Shown: positions 1 to 7,389, numbered from the stretch's first letter. The stretch is DNA of 19,898 bases from CAZAIO01 sp964485235 (GCA_964485235.1 CAZAIO010000045.1:1-19898), one strand, 5' to 3'. Notes: generated by a model from the sequence alone, not told the origin. Program-made: numbers and translations.

Positions 1-746
1 GTCCGCGCAAATGAGGCAACCCCTATAGACAGAATCGACCATAGTATGTTCCACTCGATAATAAGATTTTTCATTCGTAGTTTTAAGAAGCTTTTACCGG
101 ACAGATAATAGCTAAAAAGGTACATAACAGAAACGATCTGTGCTATTACTGTGGCGATGGCCGCCCCCCGAACACCCATATCCAGAGGTATAATAAAGAT
201 GGCATCAAGTATAATATTCAATACCGCCCCTATTATCATACCGGTCATCGGCACCACTGCATTCCCCCCCGCTCTTATAAGAAAGGTGAATGTCATCGCG
301 CAGGTCTGGAAAAACATACCGATCAGAATGATAGTCATATAGTCCCGGGCATAAGGTAATATAGCCTCGGATGCCCCCAGAACCCTGAGGAAAAAGTCGA
401 CATTTGAGAGGCCGGTTATCATTATGAGGGCTGAAAGGAAAAGAGTGGCTACGAACGCGTTGCCCAGGGCACGCTCGGCTTTTGCTGTATCACCGGCACC
501 GATCAATCTGGAAATAAGCGACGAGCCCCCCATACCGGTCGTTTGTCCGAACCCCATCGAGAGCATCTGAACGGGAAAAACTATCGAAAGCCCCGCGATT
601 CCGAGGGCACCTACATAGTGGCCGATGAAAATCGTATCCACCACGTTATACAACGTGATGACAGCCATGCCGAAAAAAGCAGGAACTGAAAGCTTCCACA
701 ACAATAGGCCGATGCGGTCATCGTCCAGTACATTTCGATTATTCAT
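1..746 (-). CDS. MATE family efflux transporter (N-terminal part, cut by window edge)
   Basis: The frame read leftwards from the ATG at 744-746 is open for 248 codons and leaves the window without a stop, so about the N-terminal half of a protein of roughly 450 residues is present. It begins MNNRNVLDDDRIG and then shows long hydrophobic helices typical of MATE Na+/H+-coupled drug exporters: an early VPAFFGMAVITLYNVVDTIF helix with the family's N-V-V-D-T element, a GMGGSSLISRLIGAGD stretch matching the MATE G-G-x-x-x-x-S-R-x-x-G-A loop, and later membrane segments. It lies 70 bases downstream of a marR gene on the same strand, the usual arrangement of a pump under its own MarR repressor. I see no strong Shine-Dalgarno before the ATG. 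The family is clear; the substrate cannot be told from sequence. Confidence 0.9.
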   Translation of the reverse strand, partial: MNNRNVLDDDRIGLLLWKLSVPAFFGMAVITLYNVVDTIFIGHYVGALGIAGLSIVFPVQMLSMGFGQTTGMGGSSLISRLIGAGDTAKAERALGNAFVATLFLSALIMITGLSNVDFFLRVLGASEAILPYARDYMTIILIGMFFQTCAMTFTFLIRAGGNAVVPMTGMIIGAVLNIILDAIFIIPLDMGVRGAAIATVIAQIVSVMYLFSYYLSGKSFLKLRMKNLIIEWNILWSILSIGVASFAR

Positions 747-816
747 ATCTTAGTCCCGAATATCTATCAAGAAAATCATTTACCTGTACAAATTGAGAAA
801 AGGCGGGAATCTATAA

Positions 817-1272
817 CTATTGTAGTTTTGAAAGAATTTCTTTCATTCTCCTTAACGAGTCCGATAAATCTTTCAATTCCTCCTCGTCAAGGCAGGACAG
901 CGTTTCTCTAACTGCGTTCATTATATTTCGATGACTTTGTTCGAAAAAGGCCTTGCCCTGATCGGTGAGTATGATATTTATCATTCGCCTGTCCGCAATA
1001 TCGATCTGCCTGTCGACAATGCCTGAATCCGCCAGCTTGTCCAGCAACCGGGTGACCTGGGCCCGTGCTATTTGCAGCTTTTCCCCTATCTCGGCTGAAT
1101 GAAGAGGCCCGGACTCAAAGAGCAGCGCAATGATTTCGAAATGGAGCGGCGATATTTCCATATCGACATCATTCGGCAGTGTTTTATATAGTTTTCTGCG
1201 GACACTTCTGAAGATGAGTGGTGGTATGGTGAGCAATTCTTCGGCAAACGTATCGTTCCTATTGCCCTTCAT
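817..1272 (-). CDS. MarR family transcriptional regulator
   Basis: This encodes 151 residues, the normal size of a MarR dimeric winged-helix regulator. Residues about 40-70 (ISPLHFEIIALLFESGPLHS, then AEIGEKL) form the first helices, followed by a recognition-helix region with ARAQVTRLLDKLADSGIV and a wing with DRRMINIILTDQGK, which is the hallmark D-R-R-x-x-x-x-x-L-T-x-x-G pattern. The C-terminal helix is Leu/Glu-rich and dimerising. The gene sits directly upstream of the MATE pump on the same strand, so it probably represses that pump and itself. A promoter (1332-1360) and a GTCAA-N3-TTGAC inverted repeat (1293-1305) precede it. The ligand is unknown. Confidence 0.92.
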   Translation of the reverse strand: MKGNRNDTFAEELLTIPPLIFRSVRRKLYKTLPNDVDMEISPLHFEIIALLFESGPLHSAEIGEKLQIARAQVTRLLDKLADSGIVDRQIDIADRRMINIILTDQGKAFFEQSHRNIMNAVRETLSCLDEEELKDLSDSLRRMKEILSKLQ

Positions 1273-1292
1273 GTTAATAATTCCTTAATAAT

Positions 1293-1305
1293 GTCAACTA
1301 TTGAC
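1293..1305. promoter_or_regulatory. Candidate MarR operator (inverted repeat)
   Basis: GTCAACTATTGAC is a perfect inverted repeat with 5-base arms (GTCAA/TTGAC) around a 3-base centre. It lies between the predicted transcription start and the marR ATG, where binding would block transcription. MarR proteins commonly bind AT-rich palindromes containing TTGAC/GTCAA half-sites. Assigning it to this MarR is an inference from position. Confidence 0.45.
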
Positions 1306-1331
1306 TATATTAATTATTTATTTTGTCACCT

Positions 1332-1360
1332 ATTATAACAACACTCAAATAACAAGTAAA
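1332..1360 (-). promoter_or_regulatory. Predicted sigma70-type promoter of marR-MATE
   Basis: Read on the minus strand, TTTACT (1355-1360) and TATAAT (1332-1337) are separated by 17 bases. The -10 is a perfect consensus and the -35 matches at 4 of 6 bases. Transcription would start about 50 bases before the marR ATG. Confidence 0.55.
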
Positions 1361-1405
1361 ACAATATCGATTGTTAATTTAAAACAGGACTACCGAATAA
1401 TTATC

Positions 1406-2950
1406 TCAGGGGAAAACGCGAATTGCAGCTTCACCGGCCACCGGACATTGATATTCGCATATACCGCAACCGATGCAGCGGTTCCGCCGTACTCTGGGCG
1501 CCATAACGGTTACTTCTTTGCCTTCAGCGTTCACAACCCGATGCTCCTGTAGCTGAATGGCTTTCTGAGGAACAGGGCACATCTCTTCACACACGATACA
1601 GTCGCGCCCTTCCGCCCAGGGAATACATCTGGTCGTATCGATCTCGGCTTTTCCCAACACCTGCCGCCGTTTTTCTTCGAGCGTCAGCAGCGGGATCGCA
1701 TGAGTCGGGCAGACCTGCCCGCAGGAATTGCATGAATAATCGCAGTATCCCAGGCGGGGGGTGATCATAGGAGCCCAGGCTCCGCTCCAGGCTTCCGGGC
1801 GGTAGTCCGGCTGTATAGCGCCCGTTGGGCATACTTTTACACATTCGCCGCAGCGAATACACTCGCTGAAAAGCTTCTCATCGTCCGTTCCGGGAGGCCT
1901 GAGTATTTTCGAGCCGATCCACCCTGTTACGGGTGCGATGCCCAGCAGGACAGCTCCCGCAATCGCGCCGCCGAACGATGCCAGAAACCTCCTCCTCGAC
2001 GGCATCATTTCACGTGTCCCTGTGCTGCGCAGGGGATTGAACGATATAGCAAGCGTAGGGCAAATCTCCATACATTCAAGACATGTGGTACATTCTGCAG
2101 TATATGCGGCAAACTGTTTTTCAGGATCGATCGCACCTGTAGGACAGGTGACCGCACAACGGTTACACGAGATACATTTTCCGGTATTGACATGATGGCT
2201 GAACGGAGCAAATCGGGACAGGAGACCGAGGAGCGCTCCCAGCGGGCATAAATAGCGGCACCAGAAACGCGGCCGTACCGCATTGAGCACGAGTACTCCT
2301 ATAAAAAGCCCGGCTATCCAGAGATTGGGAAGGAAAAAAGGCTGTTCCGTAATCAGCCAGCCTCTTACCGCGCCGTCGAAACCCTCCACTATAGTCCGAA
2401 GCCACCCGAACCCGTAAAGCCATCCTTCCGTAGTTTGAAGCAACCAGCTCAGCCCGGGCAGCACAACACCGGCAAGTGTACGGAAAAGCACCGTGATAGG
2501 GTCGAGCACTATGAGCGTCAGGCTGCCCGCCAGTGCGGCGAACAGGACGGTAAAAAGGAAAAAGTATTTGACGTAACGCCAGTTCGGATGAATATCCAGC
2601 TTCTTTCTGCGGGCGCGGCGTGACGGAGTCCAGTCCAGCACTGTGCCCAGAGGGCAAATCCAGCTGCACCAGGCACGTCCGGTAATAATCGCCAGGACAA
2701 CTGTAACAATCCCCAGCGCCATCGGCGCAATCCAGCTCCGGCTGGCGAGCATAGATGCGATGCCGACCAGCGGATCGAGATGAAAAAAGAGGTCCTTAGC
2801 CGCCGGTATGCTCCCCTGTAGGGTTGCGAGAATCAATACAATAAACACCAGGAAAAACGCTGCCTGTACCACAATGCGCACCCGGTGCCATTTTTTCCTT
2901 GGTTTAACGATCTCATTACTGCATGTATTCGTTTCAACTTCAATAGACAT
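1406..2950 (-). CDS. Membrane polyferredoxin, NapH-like and NapG-like halves fused
   Basis: The 514-residue protein has two parts. Residues 1-300 resemble NapH/YccM-type quinol-side proteins: membrane helices (about 25-45, 73-90, 128-150, 208-225), two C-x3-C-P motifs (CSWICP at 95-100 and CRYLCP at 231-236) and two 4Fe-4S motifs (Cys 259/262/265/269 and 287/290/293/297). At 318 a twin-arginine-like motif (SRRRFLAS) is followed by a hydrophobic stretch to about 340, just as at the N-terminus of a NapG-type Tat protein. Four further cluster motifs follow (364-374, 403-414, 442-458, 492-502). Six [4Fe-4S] clusters are thus likely, four of them beyond the internal segment. It starts 4 bases after the DUF362 gene and is surely co-transcribed with it. 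The role is electron transfer from the membrane pool; donor and acceptor are unknown. Confidence 0.88.
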   Translation of the reverse strand: MSIEVETNTCSNEIVKPRKKWHRVRIVVQAAFFLVFIVLILATLQGSIPAAKDLFFHLDPLVGIASMLASRSWIAPMALGIVTVVLAIITGRAWCSWICPLGTVLDWTPSRRARRKKLDIHPNWRYVKYFFLFTVLFAALAGSLTLIVLDPITVLFRTLAGVVLPGLSWLLQTTEGWLYGFGWLRTIVEGFDGAVRGWLITEQPFFLPNLWIAGLFIGVLVLNAVRPRFWCRYLCPLGALLGLLSRFAPFSHHVNTGKCISCNRCAVTCPTGAIDPEKQFAAYTAECTTCLECMEICPTLAISFNPLRSTGTREMMPSRRRFLASFGGAIAGAVLLGIAPVTGWIGSKILRPPGTDDEKLFSECIRCGECVKVCPTGAIQPDYRPEAWSGAWAPMITPRLGYCDYSCNSCGQVCPTHAIPLLTLEEKRRQVLGKAEIDTTRCIPWAEGRDCIVCEEMCPVPQKAIQLQEHRVVNAEGKEVTVMAPRVRRNRCIGCGICEYQCPVAGEAAIRVFP

Positions 2951-2954
2951 ATAT

Positions 2955-3944
2955 TTATACGTTTATCTCTTCAATTTTTATACTATCGAGGTTTAAAGTA
3001 CCGAGCCCCATACCTGCCCCGGCACGGACCGCCGGTATATCGTTGCCCGTCAGTCCGAAAAGCGTGGCGGCATAGGCATCCGCGGCGACCACGTCTCGGC
3101 TGGCTATAATAGTATTTGCCTGCTTTACATCGCCAAGGTCTCCACCGGTGGGACCGTGGTTCATCAATATACGTACCGCATCGATCACGGTCAAGTGCGG
3201 CCGGACACGGCTGTTGAGGTCGGCAATGCGCTGTCCCAGATTTGCATGAAAATTGCCTCGATCGGTGATCACGCCCATAAGGTTCTTCATTCCAAGTGTA
3301 AGTCGTGCCATGCTGTGATGTTTGGCTATCGGCACATTGATAAGCACATCGGCATCCAGGACATCGCCGTAGACATTCCATTTCTTCACATCCCGCCCGT
3401 CCGGAAACTCGACTTCCCTGTATTTCATTCCGGACATCAGTTCCATTTCGCCTCCGGCGGCACGCACCGCCTCGGCTATACCGCTGCGTTTATACGCCTC
3501 TTCCGGCGTGCCGCCGAAAGGCAAGTCCAAAACCCTCACACGCCGTGCACCGGCACCCAGACAGAGCGCCGTAAGAGCACCGACTACCTCGGGATTGGTC
3601 GTGGCGGCATATTCCTCCGAATGATACGCAACGCAGATATTGGGCTTGATGATCACCTCATCGCCGGACTTCACGAACTGCTCGATGCCCCCGAGTGATT
3701 TCACCGCTGCCTGTACCATAGCAGCCGGACTTTCTCCCCGTGCCACGGCGAGGTAATTGCCTCCCGTAGTTTCCGGAGTTACAACAGGTGCAGGAACATC
3801 CGGTAAAGGCGAAGCAGGCGAGGAGGGTGTAACAGGAGCCGTTTCTCCCTTACATGACAATTGAGAAAACAGCGTCCCCGCAGCAGCCGCACTCAGTCCG
3901 AGCGCTACCATCTTTTTAATAAATTCACGCCGGGTGACTTCCAT
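2955..3944 (-). CDS. Tat-exported DUF362 domain protein
   Basis: The protein has 329 residues. The N-terminus, T4-R-R-E-F-I-K-K followed by a hydrophobic run to about 27, is a twin-arginine signal peptide, so a folded, probably cofactor-bearing protein is exported. A Cys at 31 follows Q-L-S and is a poor lipobox. A Pro/Ser-rich linker (about 35-60) leads to a DUF362 domain containing EVIIKPNICVAYHSEEYAAT, TTNPEVVGAL, VLINVPIAKHHSMARLTLGMKN and a C-terminal VAADAYAATLFG. DUF362 proteins often occur with ferredoxin domains in anaerobes, but their reaction is not established. Here the ferredoxin partner is the next gene, 4 bases downstream. An AAAGG ribosome site lies 8 bases before the ATG, and a good promoter lies at 3993-4020. 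Confidence 0.9.
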   Translation of the reverse strand: MEVTRREFIKKMVALGLSAAAAGTLFSQLSCKGETAPVTPSSPASPLPDVPAPVVTPETTGGNYLAVARGESPAAMVQAAVKSLGGIEQFVKSGDEVIIKPNICVAYHSEEYAATTNPEVVGALTALCLGAGARRVRVLDLPFGGTPEEAYKRSGIAEAVRAAGGEMELMSGMKYREVEFPDGRDVKKWNVYGDVLDADVLINVPIAKHHSMARLTLGMKNLMGVITDRGNFHANLGQRIADLNSRVRPHLTVIDAVRILMNHGPTGGDLGDVKQANTIIASRDVVAADAYAATLFGLTGNDIPAVRAGAGMGLGTLNLDSIKIEEINV

Positions 3945-4297
3945 ATCGAATACCTTTTATACAATAAAATAATGAAATAGAACCTACATCAATTTATACG
4001 GTATACAGTAAATTAGTCAAACAGCATTTTTATATACTTCCACAATAAAACTGCCCTTTTACCATAGTACTATATAAATATGAAGAGATTATGGATAATT
4101 CATATGTTTAACATATTAATGTTAATGGCATATTCAATGGAACAGGTGCTAAAAACGGTTCACCATGGATATTTCACAGGATAAAAACCGCATATAAATA
4201 ACACGCTTTCTCCACAGGTCCTCCATATTTATCGCTTAAAATGAGAGTAAAGAGGCTGAAATCAGCCATGTTTATCACAATTGAAAGGAGCAATATC
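3945..4297. other. Intergenic region between divergent units
   Basis: This AT-rich stretch separates the minus-strand DUF362 operon from the plus-strand Cys-repeat gene. It holds the DUF362 promoter on the minus strand. A small inverted repeat, GGCTGA-AA-TCAGCC (4254-4267), lies 30 bases before the Cys-repeat start codon. A TATAAA sequence near 4193 could be a plus-strand -10, but I find no convincing -35 for it. An in-frame ATG at 4241 would extend the downstream protein by 19 residues, but it has no ribosome site. Confidence 0.5.
3993..4020 (-). promoter_or_regulatory. Predicted promoter of the DUF362-polyferredoxin operon
   Basis: On the minus strand TTGACT (4015-4020) and TATAAA (3993-3998) are 16 bases apart, each matching consensus at 5 of 6 bases. 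It would give a leader of about 40 bases before the DUF362 ATG. Confidence 0.6.
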
Positions 4298-4729
4298 ATG
4301 AAGGGAAAACACAGAGTGCTTGCTATCGCGCTGGTAATCGTCGTAGTACTTATTGCCGTACTCGCCGGTGCGTCATGTACCACAAATGCAAATGCGAGTG
4401 ACCTGGCTGTACAGGGGCGTGCAGGACTGCAGGGACAAAACAACAACGTTGACCGGCAGGCAATATCCAACAGTACCTTTAACGGTGACTGCAACGGCAA
4501 TTGTAACGGCAATTGTAACGGAGACTGTGACGGCAATTGCAACGGTGACTGTGACGGGACCTGCGACGGCAATTGCAATGGTACAGGACAGGGCAATTGC
4601 AACGGTGACTGCGACGGCAATTGCGACGGCACGGGACAGGGCAACTGTAACGGCAATTGCGACGGAACCGGAATCGGCGGGCCGAACCGGACCGGATGCC
4701 CGGGAAACTGCCACGGGCTGAGCGACTGA
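4298..4729 (+). CDS. Exported Cys-rich tetrapeptide-repeat protein, function unknown
   Basis: I do not recognise a family. The start at 4298 is chosen because AAAGGAG (4284-4290) sits 7 bases before it; the in-frame ATG at 4241 has no such site. The 143-residue product has a short basic N-terminus (MKGKHR), a hydrophobic helix to about residue 24 and a likely signal peptidase I site after N-A-N-A. The A-G-A-S-C stretch is not a canonical lipobox. A linker (about 35-61) leads to residues 62-133, an unbroken four-residue repeat of form [N/D]-G-[D/N/T]-C, with some units ending in Gly (GTG, GQG). Fifteen Cys fall in the repeat and its C-terminal cap (CPGNCHGLSD). Spaced thiols and carboxylates would suit metal binding or a ladder of disulfides outside the membrane, which is inference. 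A strong terminator follows, so the gene is its own transcription unit. Confidence 0.8.
   Translation: MKGKHRVLAIALVIVVVLIAVLAGASCTTNANASDLAVQGRAGLQGQNNNVDRQAISNSTFNGDCNGNCNGNCNGDCDGNCNGDCDGTCDGNCNGTGQGNCNGDCDGNCDGTGQGNCNGNCDGTGIGGPNRTGCPGNCHGLSD
4481..4696 (+). repeat. 12-bp tandem repeat coding tetrapeptides
   Basis: Eighteen consecutive 12-base units run without phase change, of consensus (a/g)acggcaattg(c/t). The first eight all end in a Cys codon; later ones alternate with units ending in Gly (aatggtacagga, cagggcaattgc). Copies differ mainly at third positions and at A/G in the first base (Asn/Asp), so the array is diverging but kept in frame. The repeat keeps other frames open on both strands; those are not genes. 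Confidence 0.93.
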
Positions 4730-4774
4730 ACAATACAGAACATTACGATACCTGAGAATAATAAAAAATAGCGG

Positions 4775-4803
4775 AGAGGCAGCATACGCTGCCTCTTTCT
4801 ATT
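4775..4803 (+). terminator. Rho-independent terminator of the Cys-repeat gene
   Basis: AGAGGCAGC (4775-4783) and GCTGCCTCT (4788-4796) form a perfect 9-bp stem with a 4-base loop, followed by TTCTATT. It lies 46 bases after the stop codon and separates this gene from the downstream two-component system. Confidence 0.85.
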
Positions 4804-4831
4804 GACAAGCCTCTTTCCGATAAGAGATAGT
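4802..4831 (+). promoter_or_regulatory. Predicted promoter of the two-component operon
   Basis: A perfect TTGACA (4802-4807) is followed after 18 bases by GATAGT (4826-4831), 4 of 6 matches to the -10 consensus. It begins at the tail of the preceding terminator. Confidence 0.45.
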
Positions 4832-4884
4832 AAAGAAGTAAGATATAAAGTAAAAGCACGATAATATAATGAAGGTCAAATGAG

Positions 4885-5571
4885 ATGTCGTCGAAGAAAG
4901 TCCTCGTCGTGGACGATGAAAAGAAAATAGTCGATATCGTGAGAGCCTACCTGGAACGTGAAGGTTATCATGTGATAGCCGCCTATGACGGCGAATCGGC
5001 GCTTTCCCTTGTAAAGAACGAAGCGCCGGACATGGTTATCCTCGACTTGATGCTGCCGGGCATTTCCGGCTGGGATGTATGTCGCACGCTTCGTAGCAGG
5101 TCGGATATACCCATAATCATGCTCACGGCACGCGATGAGGTCGCGGACAGGATTGTAGGACTTGAATTGGGCGCCGATGATTATATGCCCAAACCATTCG
5201 ACCCTAAAGAGCTGGTCTCGCGTGTGCGGGCGCTGTTTCGCCGGAGCGATAAAAAAATGACGCCGGATACGGTCATCTCGACCGGAGACCTGGTTATCGA
5301 CAGTGAAAGACGATCGGTGCAGCGTGCGGGCGTTCCTGTAGAACTAACGCCCACCGAGTTCGATCTCCTGAAAATCCTCGCATCAAATCCGGGGCGTGTC
5401 TATACCCGCATGCAGCTCCTCGACCTCCTTCAGGGTGACTCGTTCGAAGGATACGATCGCACTATCGATAGCCATATAAAGAACCTGCGAAAGAAGATCG
5501 AACCGGACCCTGAGCATCCGCACTATGTCGCCACGGTTTATGGTGTAGGGTATAAGATGGAGGAAAGCTAA
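4885..5571 (+). CDS. OmpR/PhoB family response regulator
   Basis: The 228-residue protein has an N-terminal receiver domain with the acidic pair D10-D11, phospho-acceptor D54 (VILDLMLPG), T81 (IIMLTAR) and K103 (MPKPFDP). The C-terminal winged helix (about 130-228) carries ELTPTEFDLLKILASNPGRV, a recognition helix in GYDRTIDSHIKNLRKKI, and the terminal YGVGYKME hairpin. It is the DNA-binding partner of the kinase that begins at its own stop codon (TAATG). A GAAGG sequence lies upstream of the ATG. Targets are unknown; the exported Cys-repeat gene just upstream is a plausible one by position only. Confidence 0.95.
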   Translation: MSSKKVLVVDDEKKIVDIVRAYLEREGYHVIAAYDGESALSLVKNEAPDMVILDLMLPGISGWDVCRTLRSRSDIPIIMLTARDEVADRIVGLELGADDYMPKPFDPKELVSRVRALFRRSDKKMTPDTVISTGDLVIDSERRSVQRAGVPVELTPTEFDLLKILASNPGRVYTRMQLLDLLQGDSFEGYDRTIDSHIKNLRKKIEPDPEHPHYVATVYGVGYKMEES

Positions 5572-6983
5572 TGCGACGCCTGAGCTGGAAGCTGTGGGGT
5601 GCGCTGGTACTTATCGTGCTTATTACCGTAGGACTTATGGCTTTCCTGACCGAGAGGAGCACCACACGCGAATTTCAGCAATACATCATGCGATCGAACA
5701 TGATGTACACTCAGACAATCGCTGAAAACATAGGCCGGTTCTACGAACAGCAGGGGGGAGACTGGACGGGAATACAGGATGTGCTGCGCGACCAGTTGAT
5801 TACGGAGAACGACCGCCTGATAGTTACAGACAGTACCGGAACGATAGTAGGCGATACGTCCGGCATCCTGCTGGGCGAAAACGCTGAAAAGGCAGGTCTG
5901 CAAAACGGGATACCGGTGACTGTTTCAGGACAAAATGAGGGCACTCTCTATTTGCTCTGCACCGGTACGGGCACAGGAATGGGAAGAATGTTGGGACGAG
6001 GATGCCCCGGTTCTACAGCGTTGAGCCTGGGTGAGCAGGACTTCCTCGACCGCGTAACAGGCTATCTCTGGATCGCCGGACTCATCGCCGTCGGTGTTGC
6101 GCTTTTGCTGGGTTTATTGCTTACGCGGCAGATCACTGTACCCGTGAGGTCGCTTACCACGGGAGCCCGCAACATCGCAAAAGGAGACCTCAGCTACCGT
6201 CTCGATATTCAATCGAAAGATGAGATCGGCGAGCTTGCCAGGTCATTCAACGCCATGGCGTCAAGCCTCGATGCAGCCGAACAATCACGGACGCGGCTTA
6301 ACGCGGATATCGCGCACGAACTGCGGACACCGTTGACCGTTATCGAGGGCACGATCGACGGAATGCTCGATGGCGTGTTCGAAGCAGACCGTGAACACCT
6401 TGAATCCATAAAGGAACAAACCTCTCTGCTCACAAGACTTACCCATGACCTGCGCGACCTCTCTCTAGCCGAAGCAGGTCAGCTAAAACTGGAGCCCGGC
6501 ACTCTTAACATCGTCGAGCTTTTACAGCGAAAGATAGCACAACACGAAGTGAAAGCACGCGAAAAGAATATCAGGCTCGCGCTGTCGGCTCCGGATAACC
6601 TCCCCGAGATCAACGGCGACAGGTTACGCATCGAGCAGGTAGTATCCAATTTACTTGACAATGCCATACGCCACACTCCCGATGGAGGCAACGTGACAGT
6701 ATCGATAGCTGAAACGACCGGAGACCCTGGTCACGCTGTCGATAAAGCGTCTATTGTTATAACGTTCGCCGATACGGGAAAAGGGATTCCGCCGGAACAT
6801 TTGCCGTATATATTCGAACGGTTTTACCGGGTGGATACCTCTCGTTCCCGGAGCGAAGGTGGAGCCGGCCTGGGGCTGGCTATCGTGAAGCAGATCGTCC
6901 AGGCCCACGGTGGAAAGGTATGGGCGGAAAGCGGACCCGGAAAAGGCAGCACGTTCTACATCACGCTGCCCCTGCCTCAATAA
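5571..6983 (+). CDS. Membrane sensor histidine kinase (BaeS-like)
   Basis: This 470-residue kinase starts within the stop codon of the response regulator, so the two are translationally coupled. Membrane helix 1 is at about 8-26 and helix 2 at about 165-186, enclosing an external domain of about 140 residues. A HAMP linker follows (about 187-240). The phospho-accepting His is H249 in DIAHELRTP. The ATPase domain has the N box (SNLLDNAIRHTP, 359-370), the G1 box (DTGKGIP, 401-407), the F box (FERFYR) and the G2 box (GGAGLGLAIVK, 430-440), so it should be active. The external domain ends in a Gly/Thr/Met-rich segment with Cys 130 and Cys 145 (CTGTGTGMGRMLGRGCPG), which could bind a metal; this is inference. 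Confidence 0.95.
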   Translation: MRRLSWKLWGALVLIVLITVGLMAFLTERSTTREFQQYIMRSNMMYTQTIAENIGRFYEQQGGDWTGIQDVLRDQLITENDRLIVTDSTGTIVGDTSGILLGENAEKAGLQNGIPVTVSGQNEGTLYLLCTGTGTGMGRMLGRGCPGSTALSLGEQDFLDRVTGYLWIAGLIAVGVALLLGLLLTRQITVPVRSLTTGARNIAKGDLSYRLDIQSKDEIGELARSFNAMASSLDAAEQSRTRLNADIAHELRTPLTVIEGTIDGMLDGVFEADREHLESIKEQTSLLTRLTHDLRDLSLAEAGQLKLEPGTLNIVELLQRKIAQHEVKAREKNIRLALSAPDNLPEINGDRLRIEQVVSNLLDNAIRHTPDGGNVTVSIAETTGDPGHAVDKASIVITFADTGKGIPPEHLPYIFERFYRVDTSRSRSEGGAGLGLAIVKQIVQAHGGKVWAESGPGKGSTFYITLPLPQ

Positions 6984-6984
6984 T

Positions 6985-7212
6985 TTACACGGTCTCGGCG
7001 GGAAGTTTCTTCCGGCTGAAGCCGAATATGTAAATTATTTCCAGTATCCCGAGCGTATTGAAGATAAAAATAAAAATAAACCAGACAAGATGTTTATTGC
7101 CGCCCGCACGCCAGAGCGCTATCCCTTTCCATATGCCCGACCATATCACCGCGACCACTATAAAAAGCGTGAATAATGTCCAGTTTGGACAGACCATACC
7201 TGATAAATCCAT
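6985..7212 (-). CDS. Small DUF5652 family membrane protein
   Basis: The 75-residue protein has two membrane helices (about 12-32 and 41-64) joined by a short loop with WKGIALWRAGGNKHLVWF, the core of the DUF5652 family as I recall it, and a basic C-terminal tail (FSRKKLP). A very strong ribosome site, AAAAGGAGG, ends 6 bases before the ATG on the minus strand, which makes this a real gene despite its size. It is tail to tail with the kinase, with one base between the stop codons. A TATAAT on the minus strand near 7300 may be its -10. The function of the family is unknown. Confidence 0.85.
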   Translation of the reverse strand: MDLSGMVCPNWTLFTLFIVVAVIWSGIWKGIALWRAGGNKHLVWFIFIFIFNTLGILEIIYIFGFSRKKLPAETV

Positions 7213-7389
7213 GTGATTCCTCCTTTTATGTTATAAGACCTTCTCTACCTATAAAAATATCGGTTATCCGTTAATATCCTACATACAACATTATAACGCA
7301 AAGCCCTCCAACAAGATTATATATCAAACATGTAATGTTTCAATTGCCGGATACGGTATTAAAAATATCATATAGACCTTCATATGGAG

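Noticed and set aside
1587..2730. Other open frames of 60-170 codons on both strands inside the polyferredoxin gene
   Set aside because: They overlap a gene with complete cluster motifs and show no ribosome sites or domains of their own.
817..3944. Reductive dehalogenase locus (MarR regulator plus Tat protein with iron-sulfur partner)
   Set aside because: The Tat protein is DUF362 and lacks the corrinoid and two-cluster dehalogenase pattern; MarR is paired with a MATE pump instead.
4241..4297. Upstream ATG extending the Cys-repeat protein by 19 residues
   Set aside because: It has no ribosome site and would place charged residues before the signal peptide; AAAGGAG stands 7 bases before the ATG at 4298.
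4481..4696. CRISPR-like array
   Set aside because: The period is only 12 bases with no unique spacers, and the array is in frame inside a coding gene.
4174..4785. Minus-strand open frame of 203 codons with Gln/Leu/Pro/Ser repeats opposite the Cys-repeat gene
   Set aside because: It is the antisense shadow of the 12-bp repeat, which keeps several frames open. The plus-strand frame has the signal peptide, strong ribosome site and terminator.
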